Source: an uncultured Pseudomonadales bacterium (GTDB lineage: Bacteria > Pseudomonadota > Gammaproteobacteria > Pseudomonadales > Pseudohongiellaceae). From it: a DNA stretch of 64,000 bases. The notes below the pieces were generated by a model. It was given only the letters and a program-made list of their open reading frames with translations. It was not told the origin of the DNA and did no database searches. The position numbers were made by a program, and so were the translations under genes. The stretch spans positions 124,824-188,823 of the forward strand of contig CALSUH010000013.1 of NCBI GenBank assembly GCA_943789485.1, given 5' to 3'. This document shows, in pieces, positions 16,792-25,193 of this stretch; the first letter of the stretch is position 1; each line of letters begins with the position of its first letter.

Positions 16792-17547
16792 ATGAATCGC
16801 AGCATTCTTTTTCTCATCCTCCTACTCTCAGCTTCGCCTCTGCGCGTACACGCGCAAAGTGATCAACCCGGTCTCTATGACATCGGCGGAGAATTTGCCT
16901 TCGTACGCATTCAATACGACAGCTATTACAGCAGCGATTTCTATGGCGGCCCCTGGGCGACCGACTTCCCCGCTGCCGATGAGAATTTCCTGCGCGGTGT
17001 AGCGCGACTGTCGAATGTGCGAGTGATGGAAGAACCCATCGTGCTGCGTTTCGACGACGAGGAAATCTTCAACTATCCATTCTTGTACGCCTTAGAGATG
17101 GGTCGCAACGGCGGCATCTCGCTGTCCCCAAAAGAGACCGAGAATCTCAGAGAATATTTACTGCGCGGCGGCTTCCTGCTAGTCGATGATTTCTGGGGAG
17201 AGCGGCAGTGGGATGCCTTCTATCAAGATTTCTCCAAGTTGTTTCCAGATCGCGAAATAATCCAACTAGACTCCAGCCATGAGATCTATCACACCTTCTA
17301 CGACATCGACGGCGCGCAGATGATTCCAGGGCGTGGTGGCAGAAGAGGCTTCGGGCAAGCCGGAATGGACAATGCTAGCAATCACGCCATCCTAGATGAT
17401 GACGGTCGCGTCATGGTGCTTATCAATTGGAACTCAGACATGGGCGATGGCTGGGAGCATACTTTCGATCAGTGGTATCCCACGCAATATGCGAATTCGG
17501 CGTATCAGTTGGGTATTAACTATCTGATTTATTCGCTGACTCATTAG
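16792..17547 (+). CDS. Exported DUF4159 protein
   Basis: A 251-residue protein with a signal peptide (NRSILFLILLLSASPLRVHA|QS). The rest matches DUF4159: FAFVRIQYDSYY at the start, WATDFPAADENFLRGVARL, LREYLLRGGFLLVDDFWG and YHTFYDIDGAQMIPGRGG. The ATG at 16792 is preferred over the upstream TTG at 16741 because the signal peptide begins there. The fold is related to class I glutamine-amidotransferase-like domains without catalytic residues. Its role is unknown; it is often encoded with MoxR/VWA proteins, which are not seen here. Confidence 0.75.
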   Translation: MNRSILFLILLLSASPLRVHAQSDQPGLYDIGGEFAFVRIQYDSYYSSDFYGGPWATDFPAADENFLRGVARLSNVRVMEEPIVLRFDDEEIFNYPFLYALEMGRNGGISLSPKETENLREYLLRGGFLLVDDFWGERQWDAFYQDFSKLFPDREIIQLDSSHEIYHTFYDIDGAQMIPGRGGRRGFGQAGMDNASNHAILDDDGRVMVLINWNSDMGDGWEHTFDQWYPTQYANSAYQLGINYLIYSLTH

Positions 17548-17848
17548 GCTACAAACCCAAGCTGCGCATCGCCTGTGACGCACTGAAATATCGGTGGAAC
17601 CGAGAATTGAAAATTCTTCCCGGTGTTCTGGCTAATGGCGGCAGCACCCCAAAATCTCGAAAAATGTGTAAGCAGAAAAAGCATCTCACTTGACTAAATC
17701 GTTGCAGAGGCAGGCCGCAATAGCGGCAGAAATTAATGTAATTTGATTGGCCTGTGTTACTGCCTTATCAATGCGCCGCTAACGACTAGGCAGTCAGATA
17801 AAAGAGGCCTAAAATGGCTTCTTAATTAGGATTGTAACGAGGGATCAC
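17548..17848. other. Intergenic region, no gene recognised
   Basis: About 300 bases between DUF4159 and the TauD gene. It holds a short hairpin GAGAATT-GAA-AATTCTT near 17603-17620 without a T run, too weak to call a terminator. The promoter of the TauD gene should lie towards the right end. Confidence 0.4.
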
Positions 17849-18673
17849 ATGTTTACAGTAAAACTAATGGCCGGAGCACTAGGGGCAGAACTGCACGGCG
17901 TGGATTTAGGCCAAGGCTTGTCTGCCGACGCTTATCAAGAAATTCGACGCTTATTGGTTGAGCATCAGGTTATCTTCTTTCGCGATCAAGATATCAGTCC
18001 TGCTCAGCACAAGGCACTGGCAGAATCGTTCGGCCCCCTGCAAACCCATCCAGCCTACGACACAATTGAAGGCTTTCCCGAAATTACTGTTTTGGAGAGT
18101 ACTGCCGAGAAGCCTAGCAAGATAGAAGCCTGGCATACAGATATGACATTCCGTGTGCACCCTCCCCTTGGTGCAGTTCTGTATTCAAAGATTTGCCCTC
18201 CCCAAGGCGGTGATACGTTATGGGCTAGCACGACTGCTGCTTTTGATGGCTTATCTGAATCGATGCAAAAATTTCTCAGCGAACTAACCGCCGAACACGA
18301 CTTCAGTCATGGCTTTAAAGAAAGCCTGGAAGAGTCAGGTGGAAGGGAGAGACTGGCCCAAGCGGTAGCCGACAATCCACCAGTTCAACATCCAGTGATT
18401 CGCACGCACCCAGAAAGTGGCAAGAAAGTTATTTTTGTAAACTCTCTATTTACTACGCGTATTCTTGGTGTGGGAAAAAAGGAAAGTGAAGCCTTATTGG
18501 GCTTTCTGTTCGAACATGTAATCACCCCAGAATATACCTGCCGTTTTCAGTGGCAACCAAATTCTATTGCGATCTGGGACAACCGCAGCACGCAGCACAA
18601 GCCGATTAATGATTATTTTCCAGCGCACCGTAGATTGGAGAGAATTACCATTGATGGTGATACGCCCTACTAG
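17849..18673 (+). CDS. TauD/TfdA-family Fe(II)/2-oxoglutarate dioxygenase
   Basis: A 274-residue cytoplasmic oxygenase of typical TauD length. The iron ligands are visible: H96 and D98 in AWHTDMTF and H250 in STQHKPIND; the 2-oxoglutarate-binding Arg follows in HRRLERITI. N-terminal GALGAELHGVDL and VIFFRDQDISPAQH are family hallmarks. It oxidises a small substrate next to a sulfonate, ether or amine group, with release of CO2 and succinate. GAGGG lies about eight bases before the ATG. It is convergent with an aldehyde dehydrogenase/amidotransferase operon. Taurine is possible but not shown, since no taurine transporter is near. Confidence 0.9.
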   Translation: MFTVKLMAGALGAELHGVDLGQGLSADAYQEIRRLLVEHQVIFFRDQDISPAQHKALAESFGPLQTHPAYDTIEGFPEITVLESTAEKPSKIEAWHTDMTFRVHPPLGAVLYSKICPPQGGDTLWASTTAAFDGLSESMQKFLSELTAEHDFSHGFKESLEESGGRERLAQAVADNPPVQHPVIRTHPESGKKVIFVNSLFTTRILGVGKKESEALLGFLFEHVITPEYTCRFQWQPNSIAIWDNRSTQHKPINDYFPAHRRLERITIDGDTPY

Positions 18674-18690
18674 TTCAATCTGTGGTTACA

Positions 18691-19392
18691 TTAGTTCGCT
18701 ACAAAATCCAGAATCCAGCGTGCTACTTGAGAATTGTTTGTGCTCTGCGGCAAAGTATCTACGGCTGCTTGGTACACTGACTCCCCCAGAATTTTCCTGC
18801 GCATATTGAGCAAACCTAGAGCATAGCCTTTATCAAATTCGGCATGGCCTTGAAACGTGAGAATATGCTCTCCCAGCTGCATCATCGCTATTGGGCAGGC
18901 GGCAGTGCTGGCAAGCAATTTTGCTCCTACCGGCATTTCTTCTACCTGATCTTTATGATTTGATAAGATCTGGAACTCAACATCGGCGGACCCATAAGAA
19001 GCGGCGTCGACTGCCAATTTCGCCTTATGAACGCCTACGCACCACCCCTGATTTGCCTGGCGGGTTTTACCCCCCAGCGCTTCGGCGACGAGTTGATGCC
19101 CAAAACAAATCCCTATAAGTTTTTTCTTCGCACCGTGCAGCTTTCTAACAAAGTCTTTTAGTGCATTAATCCAAGCTACGTCGTCGTAAACGCTGAGCTT
19201 ACTCCCCGTTATCAGGTAGGCATCAACTTCGTCGATATCAGTTGGATACTCCCCGCTCATCACTTCATAAGTGATAAATTCAACGTCAGGGTCTACTGCC
19301 ATTAGCAGCCGTGAAAACATATCAGGGTATTCACCAAACTCTGCGACAAACTCCGGCCTGACAGCATCGGCATTTAGAATTCCGATTTTCAT
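18691..19392 (-). CDS. Class I glutamine amidotransferase-like protein
   Basis: A 233-residue stand-alone class I GATase domain (GuaA N-terminal type, COG0518). The nucleophile elbow is GICFGHQ, and the His-Glu pair lies in ILTFQGHAEFDK. It begins MKIGILNADAVRPE, like stand-alone GATases acting on gamma-glutamyl compounds. The ATG at 19392 is chosen over a GTG at 19401 because GAGGAA is better spaced. It lies 15 bp downstream of the aldehyde dehydrogenase in the same operon. The pair recalls gamma-glutamylated amine degradation, where an aldehyde dehydrogenase and a gamma-glutamyl hydrolase act in sequence, but it is not PuuD itself (whose motif differs). Confidence 0.8.
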   Translation of the reverse strand: MKIGILNADAVRPEFVAEFGEYPDMFSRLLMAVDPDVEFITYEVMSGEYPTDIDEVDAYLITGSKLSVYDDVAWINALKDFVRKLHGAKKKLIGICFGHQLVAEALGGKTRQANQGWCVGVHKAKLAVDAASYGSADVEFQILSNHKDQVEEMPVGAKLLASTAACPIAMMQLGEHILTFQGHAEFDKGYALGLLNMRRKILGESVYQAAVDTLPQSTNNSQVARWILDFVAN

Positions 19393-19407
19393 ATCAACCA
19401 CACTTCC

Positions 19408-20811
19408 TCAAAGCGTTTTCAGATGAAAAGATTTTGCTCGACTCAGCTGCAAGTAACCAAGCTTGGAAAGTGCGGCACCGCGGCCCGTATTCTTAACGCC
19501 CGTCCAACATAGAGCAGGATCAAGATAGTCACAGCGGTTCATAAACACCGTGCCCGTTTGTAGAAGATTGCCTAATGCTTCCACGGCGGCTTGGTCGGTT
19601 GACCACAATGATGCGGTCAAGCCCAAATCACTGTCATTCATTAGCTGCAATGCTTCTTCGTCATTTTTTACAGACATGATACCAACCACCGGACCAAAAC
19701 TTTCTTCACGCATCACTGACATACTATGATCTACATCCAGCAATACCTGTGGCGCTAGATAAGGAGAATTATCTCGAGAGTTAGCAAACAGGTTCGGATC
19801 AATGCAGGCTTGTGCCCCTTTAGCTAGGGCTTCACTAGTTTGCTGGCGGACCCAATCAGCCGCTGACGTTCTCACCATAGGGCCCAGTGTGGTTTCGGCT
19901 AACAGTGGGTTGTCCAGCGTGTAGTTTTTAACTTGTTCCACGTACGCTTCAACAAACTGTGAATAGAGTGACTGCTCTACATAAATTCTTTCGATGCCAC
20001 AACAAGATTGTCCAGAGTTAAAAAAGGCACCATCTACTAAGTCATTCACACAGACATCCAGCTTTGCATCAGCACGCACATAAGCAGGGTCTTTTCCACC
20101 TAACTCCAAAGAGAGCCCAAGAAAGGAGCCTGCTGCCGATTTCTCTATTTTTTGTCCAGCAGCAACAGAGCCTGTAAAACAAGCAAAGTCCACGACCGAG
20201 TCGCCTAGCATCTTGGTGGTGCTGTCATGGCTTAAATACAAACACTGCAATACACCTTCCGGAAGACCAGCCTGACGAAAAGCACTAACAAAATGCTCGC
20301 CACATAGAGGGGTTTGCGCGGAAGGCTTCAACAGCACGCTGTTGCCTGCCATTAATGCTGGAATCACCGAGTTCACTGTTGTTAACAGCGGATAATTCCA
20401 AGGGGCTACGGTAAGGACCACCCCTAGAGCTTCGCGCCGAATGAAGCGCTCAAAACCTGGCTTCGCCTGAGGTCGCTCGTCAGCTAGGGCTTCCTCGGCG
20501 ATGTTGATCATATAACGCGCGCGTTCCGCAAGGCCACCTATCTCAGAGCCACCGTAGACCAGAGGCCGTCCCATCTGCCAGCTAATTTCTTCGGCGATCT
20601 GCGCTTGATTGGATTCGAAATACTGTACTGCCAACTCGCAAATACAAGCTCGCTCGGCAATACTTGTTGTTTGCCACAGCTTTTGCGCTGAGCGCGATAA
20701 AGCAATAGACTGCTCTATCTCTTGCTCGGTAGCCAAAGCTCGCTCAACATAGACTGAACCGTCTATTGGGGAGATAGTTTGCAGCAGGGCAATCTCTTGG
20801 TTGTTGCTCAT
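19408..20811 (-). CDS. NAD(P)-dependent aldehyde dehydrogenase
   Basis: A 467-residue aldehyde dehydrogenase. Cofactor-site segments are TVAPWNYPLLTTVNSVIPAL and FTGSVAAGQKIEKSA. The general base Glu lies in LSLELGGKDP and the catalytic Cys in FNSGQSCCGIERIY; VMREESFGPVVGIM is also typical. The nearest functional groups are aminobutyraldehyde/succinate-semialdehyde type enzymes, but substrate cannot be fixed. It is followed by a glutamine amidotransferase and is divergent from an AGCS symporter with only 41 bp between them, which suggests shared control of amine or amino-acid catabolism. Confidence 0.9.
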   Translation of the reverse strand: MSNNQEIALLQTISPIDGSVYVERALATEQEIEQSIALSRSAQKLWQTTSIAERACICELAVQYFESNQAQIAEEISWQMGRPLVYGGSEIGGLAERARYMINIAEEALADERPQAKPGFERFIRREALGVVLTVAPWNYPLLTTVNSVIPALMAGNSVLLKPSAQTPLCGEHFVSAFRQAGLPEGVLQCLYLSHDSTTKMLGDSVVDFACFTGSVAAGQKIEKSAAGSFLGLSLELGGKDPAYVRADAKLDVCVNDLVDGAFFNSGQSCCGIERIYVEQSLYSQFVEAYVEQVKNYTLDNPLLAETTLGPMVRTSAADWVRQQTSEALAKGAQACIDPNLFANSRDNSPYLAPQVLLDVDHSMSVMREESFGPVVGIMSVKNDEEALQLMNDSDLGLTASLWSTDQAAVEALGNLLQTGTVFMNRCDYLDPALCWTGVKNTGRGAALSKLGYLQLSRAKSFHLKTL

Positions 20812-20852
20812 TAACTAGCCTAATCTTATTCAATAAAACGAAAGAACTTAGA

Positions 20853-22430
20853 ATGACGCATTATATAGAACAGCCGCTTAGAGAACACCTACTTCGACAA
20901 CGCTTGCGGACAGGAATTTTTACTAAATTATTGGCTAGTCTGTGTCTGCTTGTAAGCAGCTTACCCTCCAACGCGGCCGGAATTGACGCCACTATTAATG
21001 CGGCGATGACACCTATAACAGAGGCAGTCGCTGGGTTCATATTCTTCGAGGTTAATATTTTTGGCAATCAACTACCGCTGATTATTCTTTGGTTGATAGC
21101 TGCCGCTATTTTTTTCACCTTCTATTTCAATTTTTTAAATCTACGAGGTTTTAAGCACGCCTTCCAGTTACTGCGCGGGGACTACAGCAAGCCAGAACAT
21201 AGCGGCGAGCTTAGTCACTTTCAAGCTCTGACCACGGCTGTTTCAGGCACCGTAGGCATCGGCAATATGAGCGCGGTCGCTATCACGATCACCATCGGCG
21301 GTCCCGGAGCGACCTTTTGGTTTATTGTTGCGGGGTTTTTGGGCATGTCGACGAAATTTGCCGAATGTGTTGCTGGGGTAAAATTCCGCAAAGTAAATCC
21401 GGATGGCAGTATTTCAGGCGGCCCCATGTATTACATGAAACAGGGTCTTGCGGATCGAAATCTGGGATGGCTGGGCAAACCCATGGCCTATTTTTATGCC
21501 GCTTCTATAGTCATTGGCTGCCTCGGTATAGGTAATATGTTTCAGTCTAATCAAGCCTATCAGCAATTCGTGTTTGCCACCGGCGGCAGTGACAGCTTCT
21601 TTGTGGATAAAGGTTGGTTGTTCGGCCTAGCTTTAGCTGTCATTGTCGCTGCTGTAATCATCGGCGGGATAAAAAGTATTGCTAAAGTGACGAGTAAGCT
21701 GGTCCCCTTTATGGCAGCGGCCTATATCATCGGCGCACTGTTAGTCATTCTTCTCAATGCCGAAAAACTACCCTGGGCGTTTACTGCTATCGTCACCGAG
21801 GCATTTAATCCAAGCGCTGTCAGCGGCGGCATGCTCGGTGTAATGATTATGGGGTTTCAACGCGCCGCGTTTTCCAATGAGGCAGGACTCGGTTCGGCCG
21901 CTATCGTACATTCAGCGGTACGTACCAGTGAGCCTGTAACCGAAGGCTATGTTGCTTTGATGGAGCCGTTCATAGATACAGTAGTCATTTGTACACTAAC
22001 TTCACTAGTAATTCTTACAACCATCTATGAACCGGGCATGGCCGGCAACGGCATGCAGGGGATAGAACTCACTTCTCAAGCATTCGGCAGCACCCTGGGT
22101 TGGTCTACCGTACCGCTCTCATTCATCGCCATTCTGTTCGCTTTTTCGACGATGCTATCTTGGTCTTATTATGGCTTGAAAGGCTGGACCTACCTACTAG
22201 GAGAATCAAGGAATAAAGAGATAGTTTTTAAGATCCTCTTTTGTGCATTTGGAGCCTTAGGCTGCATGATTCAATTAGATGTAGTTTTGGAGTTCTCCGA
22301 CGCACTAATTTTTGTTATGGCATTACCAAATATATTGGCACTTTATATTTTGGCGCCGGTAATTAAGCGAGAACTGAAGAGTTATCAAACGCGCTTAACC
22401 AGTGGTGAAATAAAAAGTTTTCGCGATTAA
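20853..22430 (+). CDS. AGCS-family alanine/glycine:Na+ symporter
   Basis: A 525-residue inner-membrane carrier. The family signature is clear: HFQALTTAVSGTVGIGNMSA, GPGATFWFIVAGFLGMSTKF, GGPMYYMKQGL, GFQRAAFSNEAGLGSAAIVH and MLSWSYYGLKGWTYLLG. It has about 11 membrane helices. The N-terminus carries an extra signal-like segment (LLASLCLLVSSLPSNAAG), seen in some marine homologues. It brings in small neutral amino acids with Na+. The gene is divergent from the aldehyde dehydrogenase operon, so import and catabolism may be regulated together. Confidence 0.92.
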   Translation: MTHYIEQPLREHLLRQRLRTGIFTKLLASLCLLVSSLPSNAAGIDATINAAMTPITEAVAGFIFFEVNIFGNQLPLIILWLIAAAIFFTFYFNFLNLRGFKHAFQLLRGDYSKPEHSGELSHFQALTTAVSGTVGIGNMSAVAITITIGGPGATFWFIVAGFLGMSTKFAECVAGVKFRKVNPDGSISGGPMYYMKQGLADRNLGWLGKPMAYFYAASIVIGCLGIGNMFQSNQAYQQFVFATGGSDSFFVDKGWLFGLALAVIVAAVIIGGIKSIAKVTSKLVPFMAAAYIIGALLVILLNAEKLPWAFTAIVTEAFNPSAVSGGMLGVMIMGFQRAAFSNEAGLGSAAIVHSAVRTSEPVTEGYVALMEPFIDTVVICTLTSLVILTTIYEPGMAGNGMQGIELTSQAFGSTLGWSTVPLSFIAILFAFSTMLSWSYYGLKGWTYLLGESRNKEIVFKILFCAFGALGCMIQLDVVLEFSDALIFVMALPNILALYILAPVIKRELKSYQTRLTSGEIKSFRD

Positions 22431-22474
22431 TCGAGACACGGGACTATTTATTTACAACTCCCAAAACACTCTTC

Positions 22475-23521
22475 TTAGTCTTGCCAAATACATAGGCCTA
22501 ACAGTGCCGAGTTTGTTCCATCAATAGCCTCTGGCAAAACCATCTTTTCAACTCCACCTTCACAAAGAAGAATCTTGTCACCTGCTCCTGCCATGTCCAA
22601 AAGTATTTGATCGAGATGGCGGTATTGCACATCATGGCCGCCATTAGGATAAGTTCTCACAAGCACTTCTGAGTTCGGGTACGCAGCAAGCCAGTCACTC
22701 GGATTTACTGTCCCTAAGACTTCATCTTTCAACCCTAAATAGACAAATACCGGGACGCTGATATGCGCCGAATCCATAACGCTTTCAGAACAATACAAAT
22801 TCAATTCATGCATTAATGGGGCTGGGTCTGCGGATTGGCCCCGCATATTATGTGCCCGTGCTGCTTCATCAAACGCGGCATCTTGGAAGCCTTTTATTTT
22901 GTGCAGCGGGCTATTCTCTTCAAAGCCAAAAAATTGCATCGGGTATCGCAACATCTCGGTATAGGGGCTGGGAGCATTGTTGTTACACCGTTGAGGATTT
23001 CCGATAGCAGGGCTTGTGGCCGCCATATGGATGGATAGCAAACGGCGCGCATTGCTTTCAGCAATTTTAGCCGTGTAGGGCCCTCCACCAGAAATACCAA
23101 ACAGCGCAAATTTTTCTATATCCAAATGAGCTAACACTTTCTCTACGTCGCTAACGTAATCGGCCATGGTTAGAGTCTCATCAAACGCGGTTTGCCCGAA
23201 TCCATTTCGCTCGACAGTTATGAACCTAAGGTTCAGATCGCTGCGCATAGTTTCTAGAAAATCCAAAAGCCTGATCACACGTACGGATGTACCGAGGCCG
23301 CCGGTGAATACAACCGGAGTTCCGCTTTGATTCCCATCATCGATGAAGTGTATGTTGCGCCCATTATCCGAACGCAATTGCTCAACTGTTGGCCCTAAAC
23401 TATCAAATTCGAGCTGCAGAGACTGTTGAGCTAGGGCTGGGGTGATTACAACAGCAAAGAAAAGAGAGCTTATCCCTGTCAATGCAAATTTGACTACTTT
23501 TTTAAAATTCGGGGAGCACAC
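22475..23521 (-). CDS. Exported alpha/beta hydrolase
   Basis: A 348-residue protein with a signal peptide (LFFAVVITPALAQQ). The alpha/beta hydrolase fold shows the oxyanion region VVFTGGLGTSVRV, the nucleophile elbow GISGGGPYT, an acid in VYLGLKDEVLG and the His in YPNGGHDVQYRH. It is most like haloalkane-dehalogenase/epoxide-hydrolase-type or esterase folds, and the substrate is not evident. Four Cys residues outside the signal may form disulfides. The 207 bp to the divergent PET-hydrolase-like gene contain the promoters of both. Confidence 0.8.
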   Translation of the reverse strand: MCSPNFKKVVKFALTGISSLFFAVVITPALAQQSLQLEFDSLGPTVEQLRSDNGRNIHFIDDGNQSGTPVVFTGGLGTSVRVIRLLDFLETMRSDLNLRFITVERNGFGQTAFDETLTMADYVSDVEKVLAHLDIEKFALFGISGGGPYTAKIAESNARRLLSIHMAATSPAIGNPQRCNNNAPSPYTEMLRYPMQFFGFEENSPLHKIKGFQDAAFDEAARAHNMRGQSADPAPLMHELNLYCSESVMDSAHISVPVFVYLGLKDEVLGTVNPSDWLAAYPNSEVLVRTYPNGGHDVQYRHLDQILLDMAGAGDKILLCEGGVEKMVLPEAIDGTNSALLGLCIWQD

Positions 23522-23728
23522 GTCTAGCAGCCTCTTTGTGGGAATCGGAGTCGGGAAAGAGTAATAGCTATCTCACCTGAAGTCCACGCACTCTTCGCAG
23601 GTAAACATCGAGCAGCTCGCTCATACCTGACTTCATTACCACGATCACACTGCCCCTAGTCTCAAATTTACGATAGCATTGCCGTTCCAACCCCCTTGCA
23701 CTCACCACTGCAATAGAAGGAATTAGCA

Positions 23729-24601
23729 ATGCTGAACAGAAACCGATACCTGCTTGCCCTTACCCTAGTTCTCTCGCTCTCGCTAAGTACTAGCGCCCAG
23801 GAGATCTCAAGAGAATCTCTGGGCGGCCCTGGTCCTTATCAGGTTGCGTACTATTCAAGCTACCCGGCGGTACCGGAATTTAGCGCAGCAACTATCTATT
23901 TTCCTGCTAATAAAGGGGAAGACTTCGCCGGTGTCGCCATATCACCAGGATTCGTGGAATCGCAGGAGAATATGAGCTGGTGGGGAAATCACCTCGCCTC
24001 TCACGGCTACGCTGTGCTGACTCTTGACACCAATGAGCTGCGTGACGATCCGTCGCTGCGCGCGGACGCCCTGATGGCCGCTGTCGAAGTACTGCGTAAT
24101 GAAGGTGAACGTATGGGCGGAACGTTGCGGGGCAAGATCCTCAATGAGCGCATGGCGATTATGGGTCATTCCATGGGAGGTGGCGGCACTTTGATTGCAG
24201 CAAATGCACACAGCGCTGATCTGAAGGCAGCAATTCCTTTCACCCCTTGGCAACCGGACGGTGATTTTTCTACAATCTCAATTCCTACATTAGTCATTGC
24301 TGGCGAGAATGATCGCATCGCGCCTGTAGCCGACCATGCCCTGCCGCATTTCGAGAGCCTTTCCGACGACATTCCAAAAATGTATTTTGAAATCAAGGAA
24401 GGTAATCACTTCATTGCCAATACAGATACTGGCGATGACCGACTTGCACCCAATATCGATGTACACGACCTAGTCGGCGGTATGGCTGTAGCTTGGTTAA
24501 AATTGTTTGTCGATGGCGATGAAGAATATCGAGAGCTGGTGTTTGGAGAAATGTCAGCAGGCGACAGAGAGAGACTATCAAAGTGGGAATATTCTGAGTA
24601 A
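23729..24601 (+). CDS. Secreted cutinase/PET-hydrolase-like polyester hydrolase
   Basis: A 290-residue protein with signal peptide (LALTLVLSLSLSTSA|Q). The whole sequence aligns by eye with bacterial cutinases and PET hydrolases: GPGPYQVAYY, ATIYFPAN, ISPGFVESQENMSWWGNHLA, SHGYAVLTLDTN, IMGHSMGGGGTLIAAN, LKAAIPFTPW, VIAGENDRIAPV, EGNHFIAN, AWLKLFVDGDEEY. The triad is S148, D195, H227. F75 lies at the oxyanion Tyr/Phe position and W174 at the position of the aromatic subsite Trp. Unlike characterised members it contains no cysteine, so the usual C-terminal disulfide is missing, and an insertion (about 232-246) sits after the catalytic His. It probably hydrolyses a natural polyester or a large ester outside the cytoplasm. 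It is followed after 39 bp by a thioesterase. Confidence 0.85.
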   Translation: MLNRNRYLLALTLVLSLSLSTSAQEISRESLGGPGPYQVAYYSSYPAVPEFSAATIYFPANKGEDFAGVAISPGFVESQENMSWWGNHLASHGYAVLTLDTNELRDDPSLRADALMAAVEVLRNEGERMGGTLRGKILNERMAIMGHSMGGGGTLIAANAHSADLKAAIPFTPWQPDGDFSTISIPTLVIAGENDRIAPVADHALPHFESLSDDIPKMYFEIKEGNHFIANTDTGDDRLAPNIDVHDLVGGMAVAWLKLFVDGDEEYRELVFGEMSAGDRERLSKWEYSE

Positions 24602-24640
24602 GCGCACTAGTAATAGCCATAAAGAGAACGGCGGTAAATC

Positions 24641-25054
24641 ATGAGCATTGTAAGCAAAATGGAAATGGAAGCATTTTTTTCTAAGGAGTTTCCTCAAGCA
24701 AGTTTCGTCATTGAATCTTTTGACGAAGGCTCTGTGACTATTAGGCGCAAAGTTGACGAAGGGGATTTACGTCCCGGCGGAACTGTATCTGGCCCGACAA
24801 TGATGGGTCTCGCTGATTGTGCCATTTACGCTGCAATTCTTCGGGAAATTGGATTAGTTGCATTAGCAGTAACTACAAGTTTGAACATCAATTTTCTACG
24901 CAAGCCTGTTGCTGACAAAGACATACTAGGCGTTTGTAAATTACTGAAGCTTGGAAAAACACTGGCAATTGGGGAAGTAACGATTTATTCCGAAGGCGAT
25001 GATCGAGCCATTGCACATTCTGTAGGAACTTATTCGATTCCGCCGAATAAATAG
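24641..25054 (+). CDS. PaaI-type hotdog thioesterase
   Basis: A 137-residue hotdog-fold protein. GGTVSGPTMMGLADCAIYAA forms the central helix entry and active-site region, with the Gly-rich segment and Asp of the PaaI family. SLNINFLRKPVADKDILG is the matching strand. It hydrolyses acyl- or aryl-CoA thioesters in the cytoplasm. The short gap after the PET-hydrolase-like gene and the terminator directly downstream suggest a two-gene operon, so it may act on acids released by that enzyme once activated to CoA esters (inference). Confidence 0.85.
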   Translation: MSIVSKMEMEAFFSKEFPQASFVIESFDEGSVTIRRKVDEGDLRPGGTVSGPTMMGLADCAIYAAILREIGLVALAVTTSLNINFLRKPVADKDILGVCKLLKLGKTLAIGEVTIYSEGDDRAIAHSVGTYSIPPNK

Positions 25055-25113
25055 ATTCCTGGTTAGAAAACGGACTTACGCTAACCACGCACAAGCAAAA
25101 TCCAAACCAAAAA

Positions 25114-25140
25114 AAACCACGGCCTAAGCCGCGGTTTTTT
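25114..25140 (+). terminator. Rho-independent terminator after the thioesterase gene
   Basis: AAACCACGGC-CTAA-GCCGCGGTTT with one mismatch, flanked by A and T runs. The symmetry means it may also stop transcripts arriving from the right. Confidence 0.85.
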
Positions 25141-25193
25141 GAAACTTGCAGAACCGACTACTGGAGCGCAAGCAAATGGATCCGACTAGGCCA

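Noticed and set aside
17600-17625. Hairpin after the DUF4159 gene as a terminator
   Set aside because: Stem of about 7 bp that is mostly AT and lacks a T run.
18691-19392. PuuD identity for the glutamine amidotransferase
   Set aside because: The elbow GICFGHQ is of the GuaA/PF00117 type, and no glutamylputrescine synthetase or oxidase gene is nearby.
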